Shown here: one piece after another, positions 26,498 to 34,869 of the stretch | How the letters are laid out: every line of letters begins with the position of its first letter | Position numbering within the stretch: the first letter of the stretch is position 1 | Source of the DNA: GCA-2733415 sp965178655 | GTDB taxonomy: Bacteria > Bacteroidota > Bacteroidia > Flavobacteriales > Flavobacteriaceae | Direction of reading: 5' to 3' | Assembly: GCA_965178655.1 (NCBI GenBank) | Contig: OZ238266.1 | Location: 1,240,001-1,304,000 of the forward strand | Length of the DNA stretch: 64,000 nt | Translations under genes and position numbers: made by a program | The notes under the pieces: model-generated | Database searches by the model: none | What the model saw: only the letters and a program-made list of their open reading frames with translations | Told to the model about the DNA's origin: nothing

Positions 26498-26842
26498 TTA
26501 AAAATAGATATACTTCCATTTTGTTTCCGATGTGTCATTATTTATTTCAACACAACCTTTAAGCGCTATAATCCTAATTAGCCTTTTGTTTGTGTGGATA
26601 TAATTTATTTTCAAACTATCAATCACCTCAAGCATTTGTCCATTATACCACATCATGTCGTCTGCAATAGTATAAAAATCTCTCTCACCGTATTCTTTTT
26701 TCATTTCCATGATTTGGATAGAGTCGGGTGAAATTCCGACAACTGATTTTTCGGTGATTTTAATTTCAAAAAACTCCGTTTCTTTATCTGTTTTACACGA
26801 AACAAATATAATGACAGCTATAAGTACTATTAAACACCTCAT
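26498..26842 (-). CDS. Small lipoprotein of unknown function
   Basis: 114-residue protein with a lipoprotein signal (MRCLIVLIAVIIFVSC, lipobox Cys16). The mature part (about 98 residues) is acidic with no recognised domain; it contains DMMWYNGQMLEVIDSLKINY and ends SETKWKYIYF. It lies 59 bp downstream of the OmpA-like gene on the same strand; the two may form an envelope unit. Confidence 0.6.
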   Translation of the reverse strand: MRCLIVLIAVIIFVSCKTDKETEFFEIKITEKSVVGISPDSIQIMEMKKEYGERDFYTIADDMMWYNGQMLEVIDSLKINYIHTNKRLIRIIALKGCVEINNDTSETKWKYIYF

Positions 26843-26901
26843 TTTTTTAACTTATGTACAATTCTTTTCAAAACTGCTATAAATGCAAGTCAGTTTGTTT
26901 T

Positions 26902-27747
26902 TTACCGTCTTTTTTTTGTAGCAATATGTTTTATTAATATCTCTACTCGCCTATCGTATTCGGACCCTTTTCCGAGCGGAAAATTTCGACGCATACCTTT
27001 AAATCTCATGCGGTTTTTTTTAATTCCGTGTCGCCATAAATAATCGTAAACCGCCTTGGCTCTAGTGTAAGAAAGGTTTTGCTTTCGTGTTTTACGATCA
27101 ATAGCATCTCTACCAAAACGGGTACAACATACATGTCCGTGTATTTCAATATACACATTGTCGTGTTTTTTTAGTAATGCGGTTAGGCTTTTTAAATGTG
27201 GAAAAGATTCTTTTATTATCCAGGCATAGCCTTCTTGAAAATGAATGTTTTCTAAAACAAACCTATCTCCTACCTCTACACCGTTTCTAAACTTATATGT
27301 AATAAGTGTTTTAGATAAATCAGGTTTAGGAATACCAGTATTAATGTCTATAGTTACTTTTCTGTTTAACCCACGAACAATATCGGTCTCTACATCGTTA
27401 AATTTTTTAATAACAAACTCACTTTCCCCTTTTCCTTTAACAACTTTAAAAAGCGCTTTAGGCACACCAAGGTCAAGCAACTGTTCTTTAACATTTTTAG
27501 CGCGCTTAATAGATAAATTCATGTTGTAAGCATCAGACCCTCTGTCATCAGTATAACCAAAAAGAAGGATTTCGGTGATTTCTTCAACATTAAAATCAGC
27601 TATAAAGTCGGCTATTTTTTCAAGTTGCACACTGTTTAAGGTATACTTATTTGTGTCAAAATAAACACTAACATCTCTGTGCTCTGTTTGTGAATAGAGC
27701 AAATTAGAGATAAATAAAGTCATTAAAAGACTGTAAAAAATCTTCAT
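26902..27747 (-). CDS. Tandem OmpA-like domain protein
   Basis: 281-residue secreted protein: signal peptide MKIFYSLLMTLFISNLLYSQ, then two OmpA-C-like peptidoglycan-binding domains. The first (about 25-135) has VYFDTNKYTLNSVQLEKI and LFGYTDDRGSDAYNMNLSI. The second (about 165-278) has IEIHGHVCCTRFGRDAID, SYTRAKAVYDYLWRHGI and the final YDRRVEILI. There is no N-terminal beta barrel or TPR/PD40 region as in many flavobacterial OmpA proteins. It probably binds peptidoglycan in the periplasm. The unusual CC in the second domain is noted. Confidence 0.8.
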   Translation of the reverse strand: MKIFYSLLMTLFISNLLYSQTEHRDVSVYFDTNKYTLNSVQLEKIADFIADFNVEEITEILLFGYTDDRGSDAYNMNLSIKRAKNVKEQLLDLGVPKALFKVVKGKGESEFVIKKFNDVETDIVRGLNRKVTIDINTGIPKPDLSKTLITYKFRNGVEVGDRFVLENIHFQEGYAWIIKESFPHLKSLTALLKKHDNVYIEIHGHVCCTRFGRDAIDRKTRKQNLSYTRAKAVYDYLWRHGIKKNRMRFKGMRRNFPLGKGSEYDRRVEILIKHIATKKRR

Positions 27748-27798
27748 GTGTTCAGTTTTTAAACAACAGGCTGTGTTGTTAATATAAAAGTGTTGTTT

Positions 27799-28176
27799 TT
27801 ATAAAACAGTTTCTTTTGCTATAAATTTAGTTAAAACCTGCTCCATTTTAGCCTTTACGGTGTTAAAATTTGGAATGTCTTTGTCAAGAAACAAAAACAT
27901 AAACACATATTTTTGAGTAATATTATCAAGCAGCAGGTGTTTGTTTAGTCTATATCCTTCGCGTAATAATCGTTTTACATGGTTTCTATCAACAGCATTT
28001 TTAAAGTGTCTTTTTGAAGCAGAAACCCCTATTTTAAAAGGTGTGTCATCTTCAAAATCATATTTTCTATAAACCAATTTTATAGGAAATGCATTTATGC
28101 TTTTTCCATTATCAAAGAGCGCATCAATGTGCTTCTTGCTTTTTAATTTTTCTATAGATGAAAACGATTGGTTCAT
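27799..28176 (-). CDS. rnpA: Ribonuclease P protein component
   Basis: 125-residue protein cofactor of RNase P for tRNA 5' maturation. Family motif AVDRNHVKRLLREGYRL (residues about 62-78; usual form RNRxKRxxRE) is present, and the N-terminal KLKSKKHIDALFDNGKS is typical. It stands alone here; rpmH and yidC are not adjacent. Confidence 0.93.
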   Translation of the reverse strand: MNQSFSSIEKLKSKKHIDALFDNGKSINAFPIKLVYRKYDFEDDTPFKIGVSASKRHFKNAVDRNHVKRLLREGYRLNKHLLLDNITQKYVFMFLFLDKDIPNFNTVKAKMEQVLTKFIAKETVL

Positions 28177-28235
28177 GGGGTAAAAATATAAAATTAAATT
28201 GGGACTGGTATTTATATTTTAAACCAAAAACAAGA

Positions 28236-28251
28236 GGCGCTAAAAAGCGCC
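28236..28251. terminator. Weak hairpin downstream of the M1 peptidase gene
   Basis: GGCGCT-AAAA-AGCGCC stem-loop in the 153-bp gap between the peptidase stop and rnpA. The T-rich stretch on the minus strand comes a few bases late, so it is a weak terminator candidate. Confidence 0.4.
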
Positions 28252-28329
28252 CCAAAACATAATAATATATGTGTTTTTTTCATTGAAGAAGTTTTATAAC
28301 AGTCATCAAATAATGTGCCAATAGGACCA

Positions 28330-30219
28330 CTATTTTACATATGTATTGTTACTTCTATCAATATCTGCCATTAGCCCAGATGGGTCAATTGTAAGTGTTT
28401 TAATGGTTTTACTAACAGTAAAGTTATAAGTAGAATGTGCCCAAGCCCAGTCTGGCTGTACTGTTCTTTTCATGTTAGGGTATGCATTTGTTTTTTCTGC
28501 ACGTGCCATTTGAAGCGGAATGTATATATACTCTTTACTCCCATCTGTATACTCTATAACAACATCAATTGGCATTGGCATTGCCCCTTTTCGAGATAAG
28601 GTTACAGTATTGTTTTTTACGGCAGTTACCTCATAATCAATAGTGTTTGTGGTTTGTGTCCACTCGGTTAAATACCAGTCTAATTCAAATCCAGAAACTT
28701 TTTCAGCAACACGCTTAAAATCGTTAGGTGTAGGGTGTTTAAATTGCCACTCTTTGTAATACTCTTTAAGTGTTTTTGCCAACATATTTTCTCCAATAAT
28801 ATAACCCAATTGCGCTAAGAAAATTTCACCTTTACTGTAAGCTGCTATACCATGCGCCATGTTTGTATGATATCTGTCGGCATAGGTTGTTTGTGGTTGT
28901 TCTTGTCCGGTAGAGACTAAATAGTTGTAATTTCTGTAGGCGCCTAAAAACGGATTCTCTTTTCCTTGTCCTTCAGCTAAATCAGAAATATATGATGTCA
29001 TTCCTTCATCCATCCATTCGTGTTTTGTTTCGTTGGTGGCTAATAAATGCTGAAACCATGCGTGTGCTAACTCATGTGCGGTAACTCCAACCAAGCTTTC
29101 AAATTTTCGTTGTCCTGTAATTAGCGTACACATAGCATATTCCATACCGCCATCTCCACCTTGAATTACAGAGTATTGATTCCAAGGGTACGGACCAAGA
29201 TGCTTATTAAAAAAAGCTAATAATTCTGCTGTTTTTGGTTGTAATTTTTTCCAGTTATCTTTAATTGCTGGATCATCTTTATATAAAAAATGTAGTATTA
29301 CGCCGTTTTCTCCAGTAATTTTATCATGAATATAGTTTGGATCTGCAGCCCAAGTAAAATCATGTACGTTAGGCGCTACAAAACGCCATGTGAGTTTTTT
29401 ATTGTTGTGCTTAGGAAACACATTAGGGTCTTGATACCCATGCCCTACTTGATTAGGGTTTTGTAAATAACCAGAACCACCAACAGTATAATTTTTATCA
29501 ATAGTTAGGTTAACTTCAAAATTTCCCCAAACACCATGAAACTCTCTTGCAATATAAGCGTCTGCGTGCCAACCTTCAAAGTCATACTCTGCCATTTTAG
29601 GATACCATTGACTCATAGATAAGGCTACGCCTTCTTTATTGTTTCGTCCAGATCTACGAATTTGTACAGGTACTTGTCCTAAAAAATCCATATTAAAGGT
29701 TGCTTTTTCTCCTGATTTTATAGGTGTGTTAAGAACAACTTCTAAAACAGTACCCACAACCTTAAATTGTACAGGCGCATTATTTTGGGTTAGAGAATGA
29801 ACGTTTATAAACCCAATTTCACTAGAAGATAAACTGCTTATTCTACTTTTTATAACAGGATTTTCTTCTGTTCCTGTATTAACAGTCATTCGTCCATCAG
29901 GGTCGGCAACACTTTGTAATCGTGCATCCATCTCACTACCAGGCTGAAATGCGTTAAAATACAGGTGATAATAAACTTTGTTTAATTCATCGGGTGAGTT
30001 ATTGGTATATACCAGTTCTTGTTTTCCTTTGTATTGGTAGGTATTAACATCCATATCAATATCCATTTTATAGTCAACATGTTGTTGCCAATAAGTGCTA
30101 TTAGATTCTATAGATGTTGATGTGGTAATGGTTTGTACACTTGGTACAACAGCATTTACAGTAACTTTACATGCAGTAAATACGATAGCTGAAAGGGCTA
30201 ATAAATATACTTTTTTCAT
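28330..30219 (-). CDS. M1-family zinc aminopeptidase-like lipoprotein
   Basis: 629-residue gluzincin peptidase of the M1 family. The lipobox in AIVFTAC (C17) suggests an outer-membrane lipoprotein. The substrate-binding motif reads GGMEY (358-361 region; usual GxMEN). The zinc site is HELAH at 382-386 with E405 18 residues later, complete for HExxH-x18-E. The likely role is trimming peptides in the periplasm or outside the cell. A very similar layout with an S8 peptidase upstream on the same strand suggests shared use in protein degradation. Confidence 0.9.
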   Translation of the reverse strand: MKKVYLLALSAIVFTACKVTVNAVVPSVQTITTSTSIESNSTYWQQHVDYKMDIDMDVNTYQYKGKQELVYTNNSPDELNKVYYHLYFNAFQPGSEMDARLQSVADPDGRMTVNTGTEENPVIKSRISSLSSSEIGFINVHSLTQNNAPVQFKVVGTVLEVVLNTPIKSGEKATFNMDFLGQVPVQIRRSGRNNKEGVALSMSQWYPKMAEYDFEGWHADAYIAREFHGVWGNFEVNLTIDKNYTVGGSGYLQNPNQVGHGYQDPNVFPKHNNKKLTWRFVAPNVHDFTWAADPNYIHDKITGENGVILHFLYKDDPAIKDNWKKLQPKTAELLAFFNKHLGPYPWNQYSVIQGGDGGMEYAMCTLITGQRKFESLVGVTAHELAHAWFQHLLATNETKHEWMDEGMTSYISDLAEGQGKENPFLGAYRNYNYLVSTGQEQPQTTYADRYHTNMAHGIAAYSKGEIFLAQLGYIIGENMLAKTLKEYYKEWQFKHPTPNDFKRVAEKVSGFELDWYLTEWTQTTNTIDYEVTAVKNNTVTLSRKGAMPMPIDVVIEYTDGSKEYIYIPLQMARAEKTNAYPNMKRTVQPDWAWAHSTYNFTVSKTIKTLTIDPSGLMADIDRSNNTYVK

Positions 30220-30264
30220 AAGATTCAGGTTGCTATTTATAATTTATAAGGCACTAAAATAAAA

Positions 30265-30290
30265 AAACCTCAGCAATAATACTGAGGTTT
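30265..30290 (-). terminator. Terminator of the S8 peptidase gene
   Basis: Stem AAACCTCAG / CTGAGGTTT with an 8-base loop, followed on the minus strand by a run of T. It lies 24 bp past the stop at 30315 and 45 bp before the M1 peptidase start. Confidence 0.85.
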
Positions 30291-30314
30291 GATTAGATAT
30301 TAAGAGATTTAAGC

Positions 30315-31925
30315 CTACTTAGACATCATTTCTGCCATAATTAAGGCATTATATGCGTTTACAATTTTTCCGCTTGTAGATGCATTGTCTAAAGTTCTTT
30401 TGTTTTCAGGATCTCCAGATAAAATTACAGGCATTTTAATAGCCAATCCTGAACTCATTAAAATTTGCTTTACTTGAGCAGCTTTTAATTTTGGATAGTA
30501 TGAACGAATTAACGCTGCAACTCCAGCAACATTAGGCGAAGCCATAGATGTTCCTTGTAAGTGCTTGTATTTGTTATGCGGTACAGGTGCGTATATTTTA
30601 ACTCCCGGAGCAAATACATCAACATTTATTTTTCCGTAGTTAGAGAATGTAGCAACCATTTTTTCGCCATATTCAAAATTTAATGCACCAACAGTTAAAA
30701 AGTTATTAGCTATTTCGGCACCATTATCTACTTGGTCATTTGGGTACACATTTTTAGTGTCTAAATCTGCACCAGAGTTACCAGCAGCATTTACAATTAA
30801 AACATCATGCTCTGCAGCATATTGTATAGCCTCATAAACCCATTTTGATTGTGGCGAATATGATTTACCAAAACTAGTGTTTATTACTTTTGCGCCATTA
30901 TCTACAGCATATCTAAATGCTAAAGCAATATCTTTATCGTACTCATCTCCGTTAGGTACAGCTCTTACGTTTAAGATTTCAACATTATGTGCAATTCCGT
31001 TTGTTCCAATACCATTGTTTCGTTCTGCAGCAATAATTCCAGCAACGTGTGTACCGTGTAAAGCTTCGTCTTTATCTACTCCCCACATGTTATTGTCTCC
31101 GTAGTATGCATCTGAGATATCATTAGGATTATCTTTTAATACACCTCTAAAGTCTTTAGTCATGCTTAAGTGACTGTTTAAGCTAGAAGCAAAATGCTCA
31201 ATACCACCTTTAAGCTCCTCTTTTAAGTCGCTAATAGGCATTCCGTATCCTAACATTTGTTTTATCATTTCAACACTTTTTGTTAAAGCCTCATCTTCTG
31301 TTTCAATTGCAGTAACTTCTTCGGCAGTATATGTTTCTTTTTCTAAGTGTTTTGCAACAGCAGCATCGGCTCCTGAAAGTGCTTGATAAATTTGCTCGTA
31401 ACGTGTTTTGTTAGCATTAGCCTCGTTAAATTCAGCATCATATTCTTTCTGCGCTTTCTCAACAGTTGCAGCATCAGTTAATGAAGGGTTACGTAAAATA
31501 CGAGTAAACTCTAAGTTTTCATCGGTAATATCTCCTAAAAAGTTCCAACCGTGAATATCATCTATATATCCGTTTTTATCGTCATCTATACCGTTGTTTG
31601 CGATTTCTTTTTTATTGGTCCATAACACGTTTTTTAAATCTTCGTGTTCTGTATCAATACCAGAATCAACAACCGCAACAATAACGGTTTTTCCTTTACG
31701 GCCTTCAAGCATTTTATACGCTTTATCAACACTCATACCAGGAATAGAATCTGTTATAAGATCTAAATGACTCCAAGTATCTAATTCGGCATCGGTTATT
31801 TTAGTTGTTTTTTCTACAACAGTATCAATGTTTGTAATTGGTGTAGAAATAACTCTTGTGGTTCCACAACTGCTTAGCACTAAGGCCACAGTAGCAGATA
31901 AAAAGATAGGTTTAATTAGTTTCAT
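30315..31925 (-). CDS. Subtilisin-like (S8) serine peptidase lipoprotein with a large insertion
   Basis: 536-residue secreted peptidase. Lipobox LVLSSC (C20) anchors it. The catalytic residues are D87 (VVDSGIDTEH), H290 (HGTHVAG), N383 (AAGNSG) and S460 (GTSMASP). Between D87 and H290 lies a roughly 140-residue, charged, mostly helical insertion (about 135-270); most subtilisins need only 30-60 residues there. No type IX secretion tail. Flanked by the M1 peptidase gene downstream and an MBL-fold hydrolase gene upstream. Confidence 0.92.
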   Translation of the reverse strand: MKLIKPIFLSATVALVLSSCGTTRVISTPITNIDTVVEKTTKITDAELDTWSHLDLITDSIPGMSVDKAYKMLEGRKGKTVIVAVVDSGIDTEHEDLKNVLWTNKKEIANNGIDDDKNGYIDDIHGWNFLGDITDENLEFTRILRNPSLTDAATVEKAQKEYDAEFNEANANKTRYEQIYQALSGADAAVAKHLEKETYTAEEVTAIETEDEALTKSVEMIKQMLGYGMPISDLKEELKGGIEHFASSLNSHLSMTKDFRGVLKDNPNDISDAYYGDNNMWGVDKDEALHGTHVAGIIAAERNNGIGTNGIAHNVEILNVRAVPNGDEYDKDIALAFRYAVDNGAKVINTSFGKSYSPQSKWVYEAIQYAAEHDVLIVNAAGNSGADLDTKNVYPNDQVDNGAEIANNFLTVGALNFEYGEKMVATFSNYGKINVDVFAPGVKIYAPVPHNKYKHLQGTSMASPNVAGVAALIRSYYPKLKAAQVKQILMSSGLAIKMPVILSGDPENKRTLDNASTSGKIVNAYNALIMAEMMSK

Positions 31926-31965
31926 GTGTTTAAAATTATGATTATTAGGTGTGTTTATTAGTAGT

Positions 31966-32829
31966 TTATTTAAATATTTCGTTACAGGTAAATCGTTCTT
32001 TTAATACAATTCCTTTTTCGGAATGCTGTACGGTAACAATTTCATTGTGTGCATCATGCTCCAAAAATAAGTAAAAATTTTCAGTTGCTGCTTGATTTAA
32101 GAATTTAGATTTTTCGTCTAAACTAATTAACGGACGCGTATCATAGCCTGTTATGTATGGTACTTTTAAATGACCTAGGGTAGGCATTAAATCGGCCATA
32201 AAACAGATGGTTTTTCCGTTGTGTTTAATGTGCGGAATCATTTGTTTCTCGGTATGGCCATCAATAAAAAGCACGCCAAAATCTAGTTCTTTTGCTTTTG
32301 TAAAGTCTCCAGAGGCAGGCGCATCCATAAATTGTAGTTGTCCAGACGCTTGCATTGGCAAGAGGTTTTCTTTTAAAAACGACGCTTTTTCTCGTGCATT
32401 AGGATTAACAGCCCATTCCCAATGATTTTTATTGGTCCAGAATGTTGCGTTTTTAAACGCAGGCGTATATCCGGTACGGTCTTTATTCCACTCAATACTT
32501 CCGCCACAATGGTCAAAATGAAGATGGGTCATAAACACATCTGTAATATCATTTCTATGAAAACCATATTTTTTTAACGAGGCATCAATAGACAAATCTC
32601 CCCATTGGTGGTAGTATCCAAAAAATTTTTCGGACTGCTTATCTCCCATTCCAGTATCGATTAGGGTTAGTCTGTTTCCGTTTTCAATAAGTAAACACCG
32701 TGCAGCAATATCTATTAAATTGTTATTATCGGCAGGGTTTGTTTTTTGCCAAATGGTTTTAGGAACTACGCCAAACATTGCGCCACCATCCAGTTTAAAA
32801 TTTCCAGCCTCAATAGGATATAAGTTCAT
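31966..32829 (-). CDS. Metallo-beta-lactamase-fold hydrolase
   Basis: 287-residue MBL-fold enzyme with the HLHFDH zinc motif near residue 101 and downstream ligands in FIDGHTEKQM and FMADLMP. The N-terminal LIDTGMGDKQSEKFFGYYHQW resembles the AHL-lactonase/quorum-quenching-like branch, but many such genes have other substrates; lactonase activity is only a possibility. It lies 40 bp upstream of the S8 peptidase and is the first gene of that strand run. Confidence 0.83.
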   Translation of the reverse strand: MNLYPIEAGNFKLDGGAMFGVVPKTIWQKTNPADNNNLIDIAARCLLIENGNRLTLIDTGMGDKQSEKFFGYYHQWGDLSIDASLKKYGFHRNDITDVFMTHLHFDHCGGSIEWNKDRTGYTPAFKNATFWTNKNHWEWAVNPNAREKASFLKENLLPMQASGQLQFMDAPASGDFTKAKELDFGVLFIDGHTEKQMIPHIKHNGKTICFMADLMPTLGHLKVPYITGYDTRPLISLDEKSKFLNQAATENFYLFLEHDAHNEIVTVQHSEKGIVLKERFTCNEIFK

Positions 32830-32990
32830 TTTGAATTATTTTAATAGTGTAAAAGTAACGGAAAAAATTATAAAAAAAGCAACATCATACTTAGAGATTA
32901 TAGGGCCTGCTCTTTTTTATGACTTTAAAACACATTAAAACCTAATTAGTTTAAGTATATTGTCTTTTTTTAAATTTAAAAAAGTTACGA

Positions 32991-34799
32991 ATGTTAGCAT
33001 TAGCAGGAATTATTATATTAGGAATATTAGCACAATGGGTGGCATGGAAATTTAAAATACCAGCCATACTGCCACTAATTATTATTGGTTTATTGGTAGG
33101 GCCTTTGGCATCGGAGTTTTTATCTGTCGATGGCACCAAATGGATTGAACCTATGTGGAACGGAAAAGAAGGCTTATTTCCTGGAGAGAGTTTGTTTTAT
33201 TTTGTGTCTCTAGCCATAAGTATTATTCTTTTTGAAGGTGGGTTAACATTAAAAATTAATGAGATTAGAAACGTAGGCTCTGTAATTACCAAGCTAATTA
33301 CGGTAGGCTCATTAGTAACCTTTATTGGTGCGGCTATAGCGGTGTATTATATTTTTCATTTAAGCTGGGAGCTATCATTTTTATTTTCAGGATTAATAAT
33401 TGTTACAGGGCCAACGGTAATCACGCCTATATTGCGTAACATTCCGTTAAAGAAAGATGTTTCGGCAATCTTAAAATGGGAAGGTATTTTAATAGACCCT
33501 ATTGGTGCGCTAGTTGCAGTATTGGTTTTTGAGTTTATTAGTGTAGATCAGGGTGGTGCATTTACCAAAACAGCATTTATTGAGTTTGGAAAAATTGTAT
33601 TATTTGGAGTTACCTTCGGATTTACATTTGCCCATGCTTTAAACTTTGCAATGAATAAAAAACTAATACCACACTACTTGTTAAATGTAGCGGCATTAGC
33701 AGCTGTATTAGGGGTTTTTGTGCTATCAGACAGCTTTGCTCACGAATCAGGACTGTTGGCAGTCGTGGTTATGGGAATGGTGTTAGGAAACTCTAATTCG
33801 CCTTATTTAAAAGAACTACTTTATTTTAAAGAATCACTAAGCGTATTATTAATATCTATTTTATTTATACTGCTATCTGCTAATATTAACATGGAAGATT
33901 TAATGTTAATATACACATGGGAAACAGCTATACTTTTTGCAGTAGTGGTATTTGTTATTCGTCCGATAGGCGTATTTTTAAGCAGTATAGGATCTAGTTT
34001 ACAATTTAAGGAAAAATTATTTATAAGCTGGGTAGGGCCTCGTGGTATTGTTGCTGCAGGAATTGCGTCGTTATTTGGATTAAAACTTGCAAAAAATGGT
34101 GTTGTTGGCGCAGAGTACATTACGCCTTTAGTGTTTATGATTGTACTAGGAACGGTACTATTAAACGCTACTACCGCTCGTTTTTTTGCCCGTGTTATTG
34201 GGGTGTTTTTAAAAAAATCTAATGGTATTTTAATTGTTGGCGCTTCAGAAGTAGCACAGCATATAGCGGCGTACTTAGAAAAAAATAATCGTCATGTGGT
34301 ATTAATAGATAATAACCATGTACACATTCAAACAGCACAAAAAAAGGGATTAGACGCTATAAAAGCCGATATATACTCTAGTAGTTTGACCGATAATATA
34401 GAGTTAAATGCCGTAGGGTATTTAATGGCACTAACACCTAATGCCGAAATTAACACCTATGCCATAGATAAGTTTAGCAAACAATTTGGCGAAAACGGAA
34501 CATTTAAGTTAACGGCTACTAGCAAAAATGATAATGCATTATTAGAAGAAGGTGTGTTTTCGCACACAGAAAACTTTACATCTATAGCAGGTTTAATAGA
34601 AAAGGGCGGGGCTATTAAAGAGGTTAAACTAAAAGACAATGCTCACTATACAGCAGTAATCACCGAAATAGCTGCCGATGACAATAGAATACCACTATTT
34701 TTAAAAGACGGTAAAGGAGAGTTGGCTATCATGCCAGCTAAAGAAGAAGAAATAACAATTAATAAAAATACAACACTGGTTTATTTAGGAAAGGATTAA
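32991..34799 (+). CDS. CPA1-type sodium/proton antiporter with C-terminal TrkA-N domain
   Basis: 602-residue inner-membrane exchanger. About twelve membrane segments fill residues 1-400 (GPTVITPILRN and the acidic DPIGALVAV match CPA1 ion-binding segments; SWVGPRGIVAAGIASLFGLK is the conserved segment near residue 350). A cytoplasmic Rossmann TrkA-N domain (ILIVGASEVAQHIAAYLEK, about 410-530) probably senses nucleotide. Gene name left open between NhaP- and KefB-like subgroups. Expected role: Na+ or K+ extrusion and pH homeostasis in a marine bacterium. Confidence 0.88.
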   Translation: MLALAGIIILGILAQWVAWKFKIPAILPLIIIGLLVGPLASEFLSVDGTKWIEPMWNGKEGLFPGESLFYFVSLAISIILFEGGLTLKINEIRNVGSVITKLITVGSLVTFIGAAIAVYYIFHLSWELSFLFSGLIIVTGPTVITPILRNIPLKKDVSAILKWEGILIDPIGALVAVLVFEFISVDQGGAFTKTAFIEFGKIVLFGVTFGFTFAHALNFAMNKKLIPHYLLNVAALAAVLGVFVLSDSFAHESGLLAVVVMGMVLGNSNSPYLKELLYFKESLSVLLISILFILLSANINMEDLMLIYTWETAILFAVVVFVIRPIGVFLSSIGSSLQFKEKLFISWVGPRGIVAAGIASLFGLKLAKNGVVGAEYITPLVFMIVLGTVLLNATTARFFARVIGVFLKKSNGILIVGASEVAQHIAAYLEKNNRHVVLIDNNHVHIQTAQKKGLDAIKADIYSSSLTDNIELNAVGYLMALTPNAEINTYAIDKFSKQFGENGTFKLTATSKNDNALLEEGVFSHTENFTSIAGLIEKGGAIKEVKLKDNAHYTAVITEIAADDNRIPLFLKDGKGELAIMPAKEEEITINKNTTLVYLGKD

Positions 34800-34824
34800 A
34801 CACTTGTTGTAACCATAAAAAAAA

Positions 34825-34856
34825 GGCGTTACTGATACATCAGTAACGCCTTTTTT
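34825..34856. terminator. Bidirectional terminator between the antiporter gene and lepA
   Basis: Stem GGCGTTACTGA / TCAGTAACGCC with a TACA loop, flanked by A8 and T6 tracts. It serves both convergent genes. Confidence 0.93.
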
Positions 34857-34869
34857 AAGCTGTAAAACT

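Noticed and set aside
31966..32829. AHL lactonase (quorum quenching) call for the MBL-fold gene
   Set aside because: The HxHxDH motif and the N-terminus are shared with many MBL hydrolases; no specific residue set supports lactonase, so a generic call is kept.
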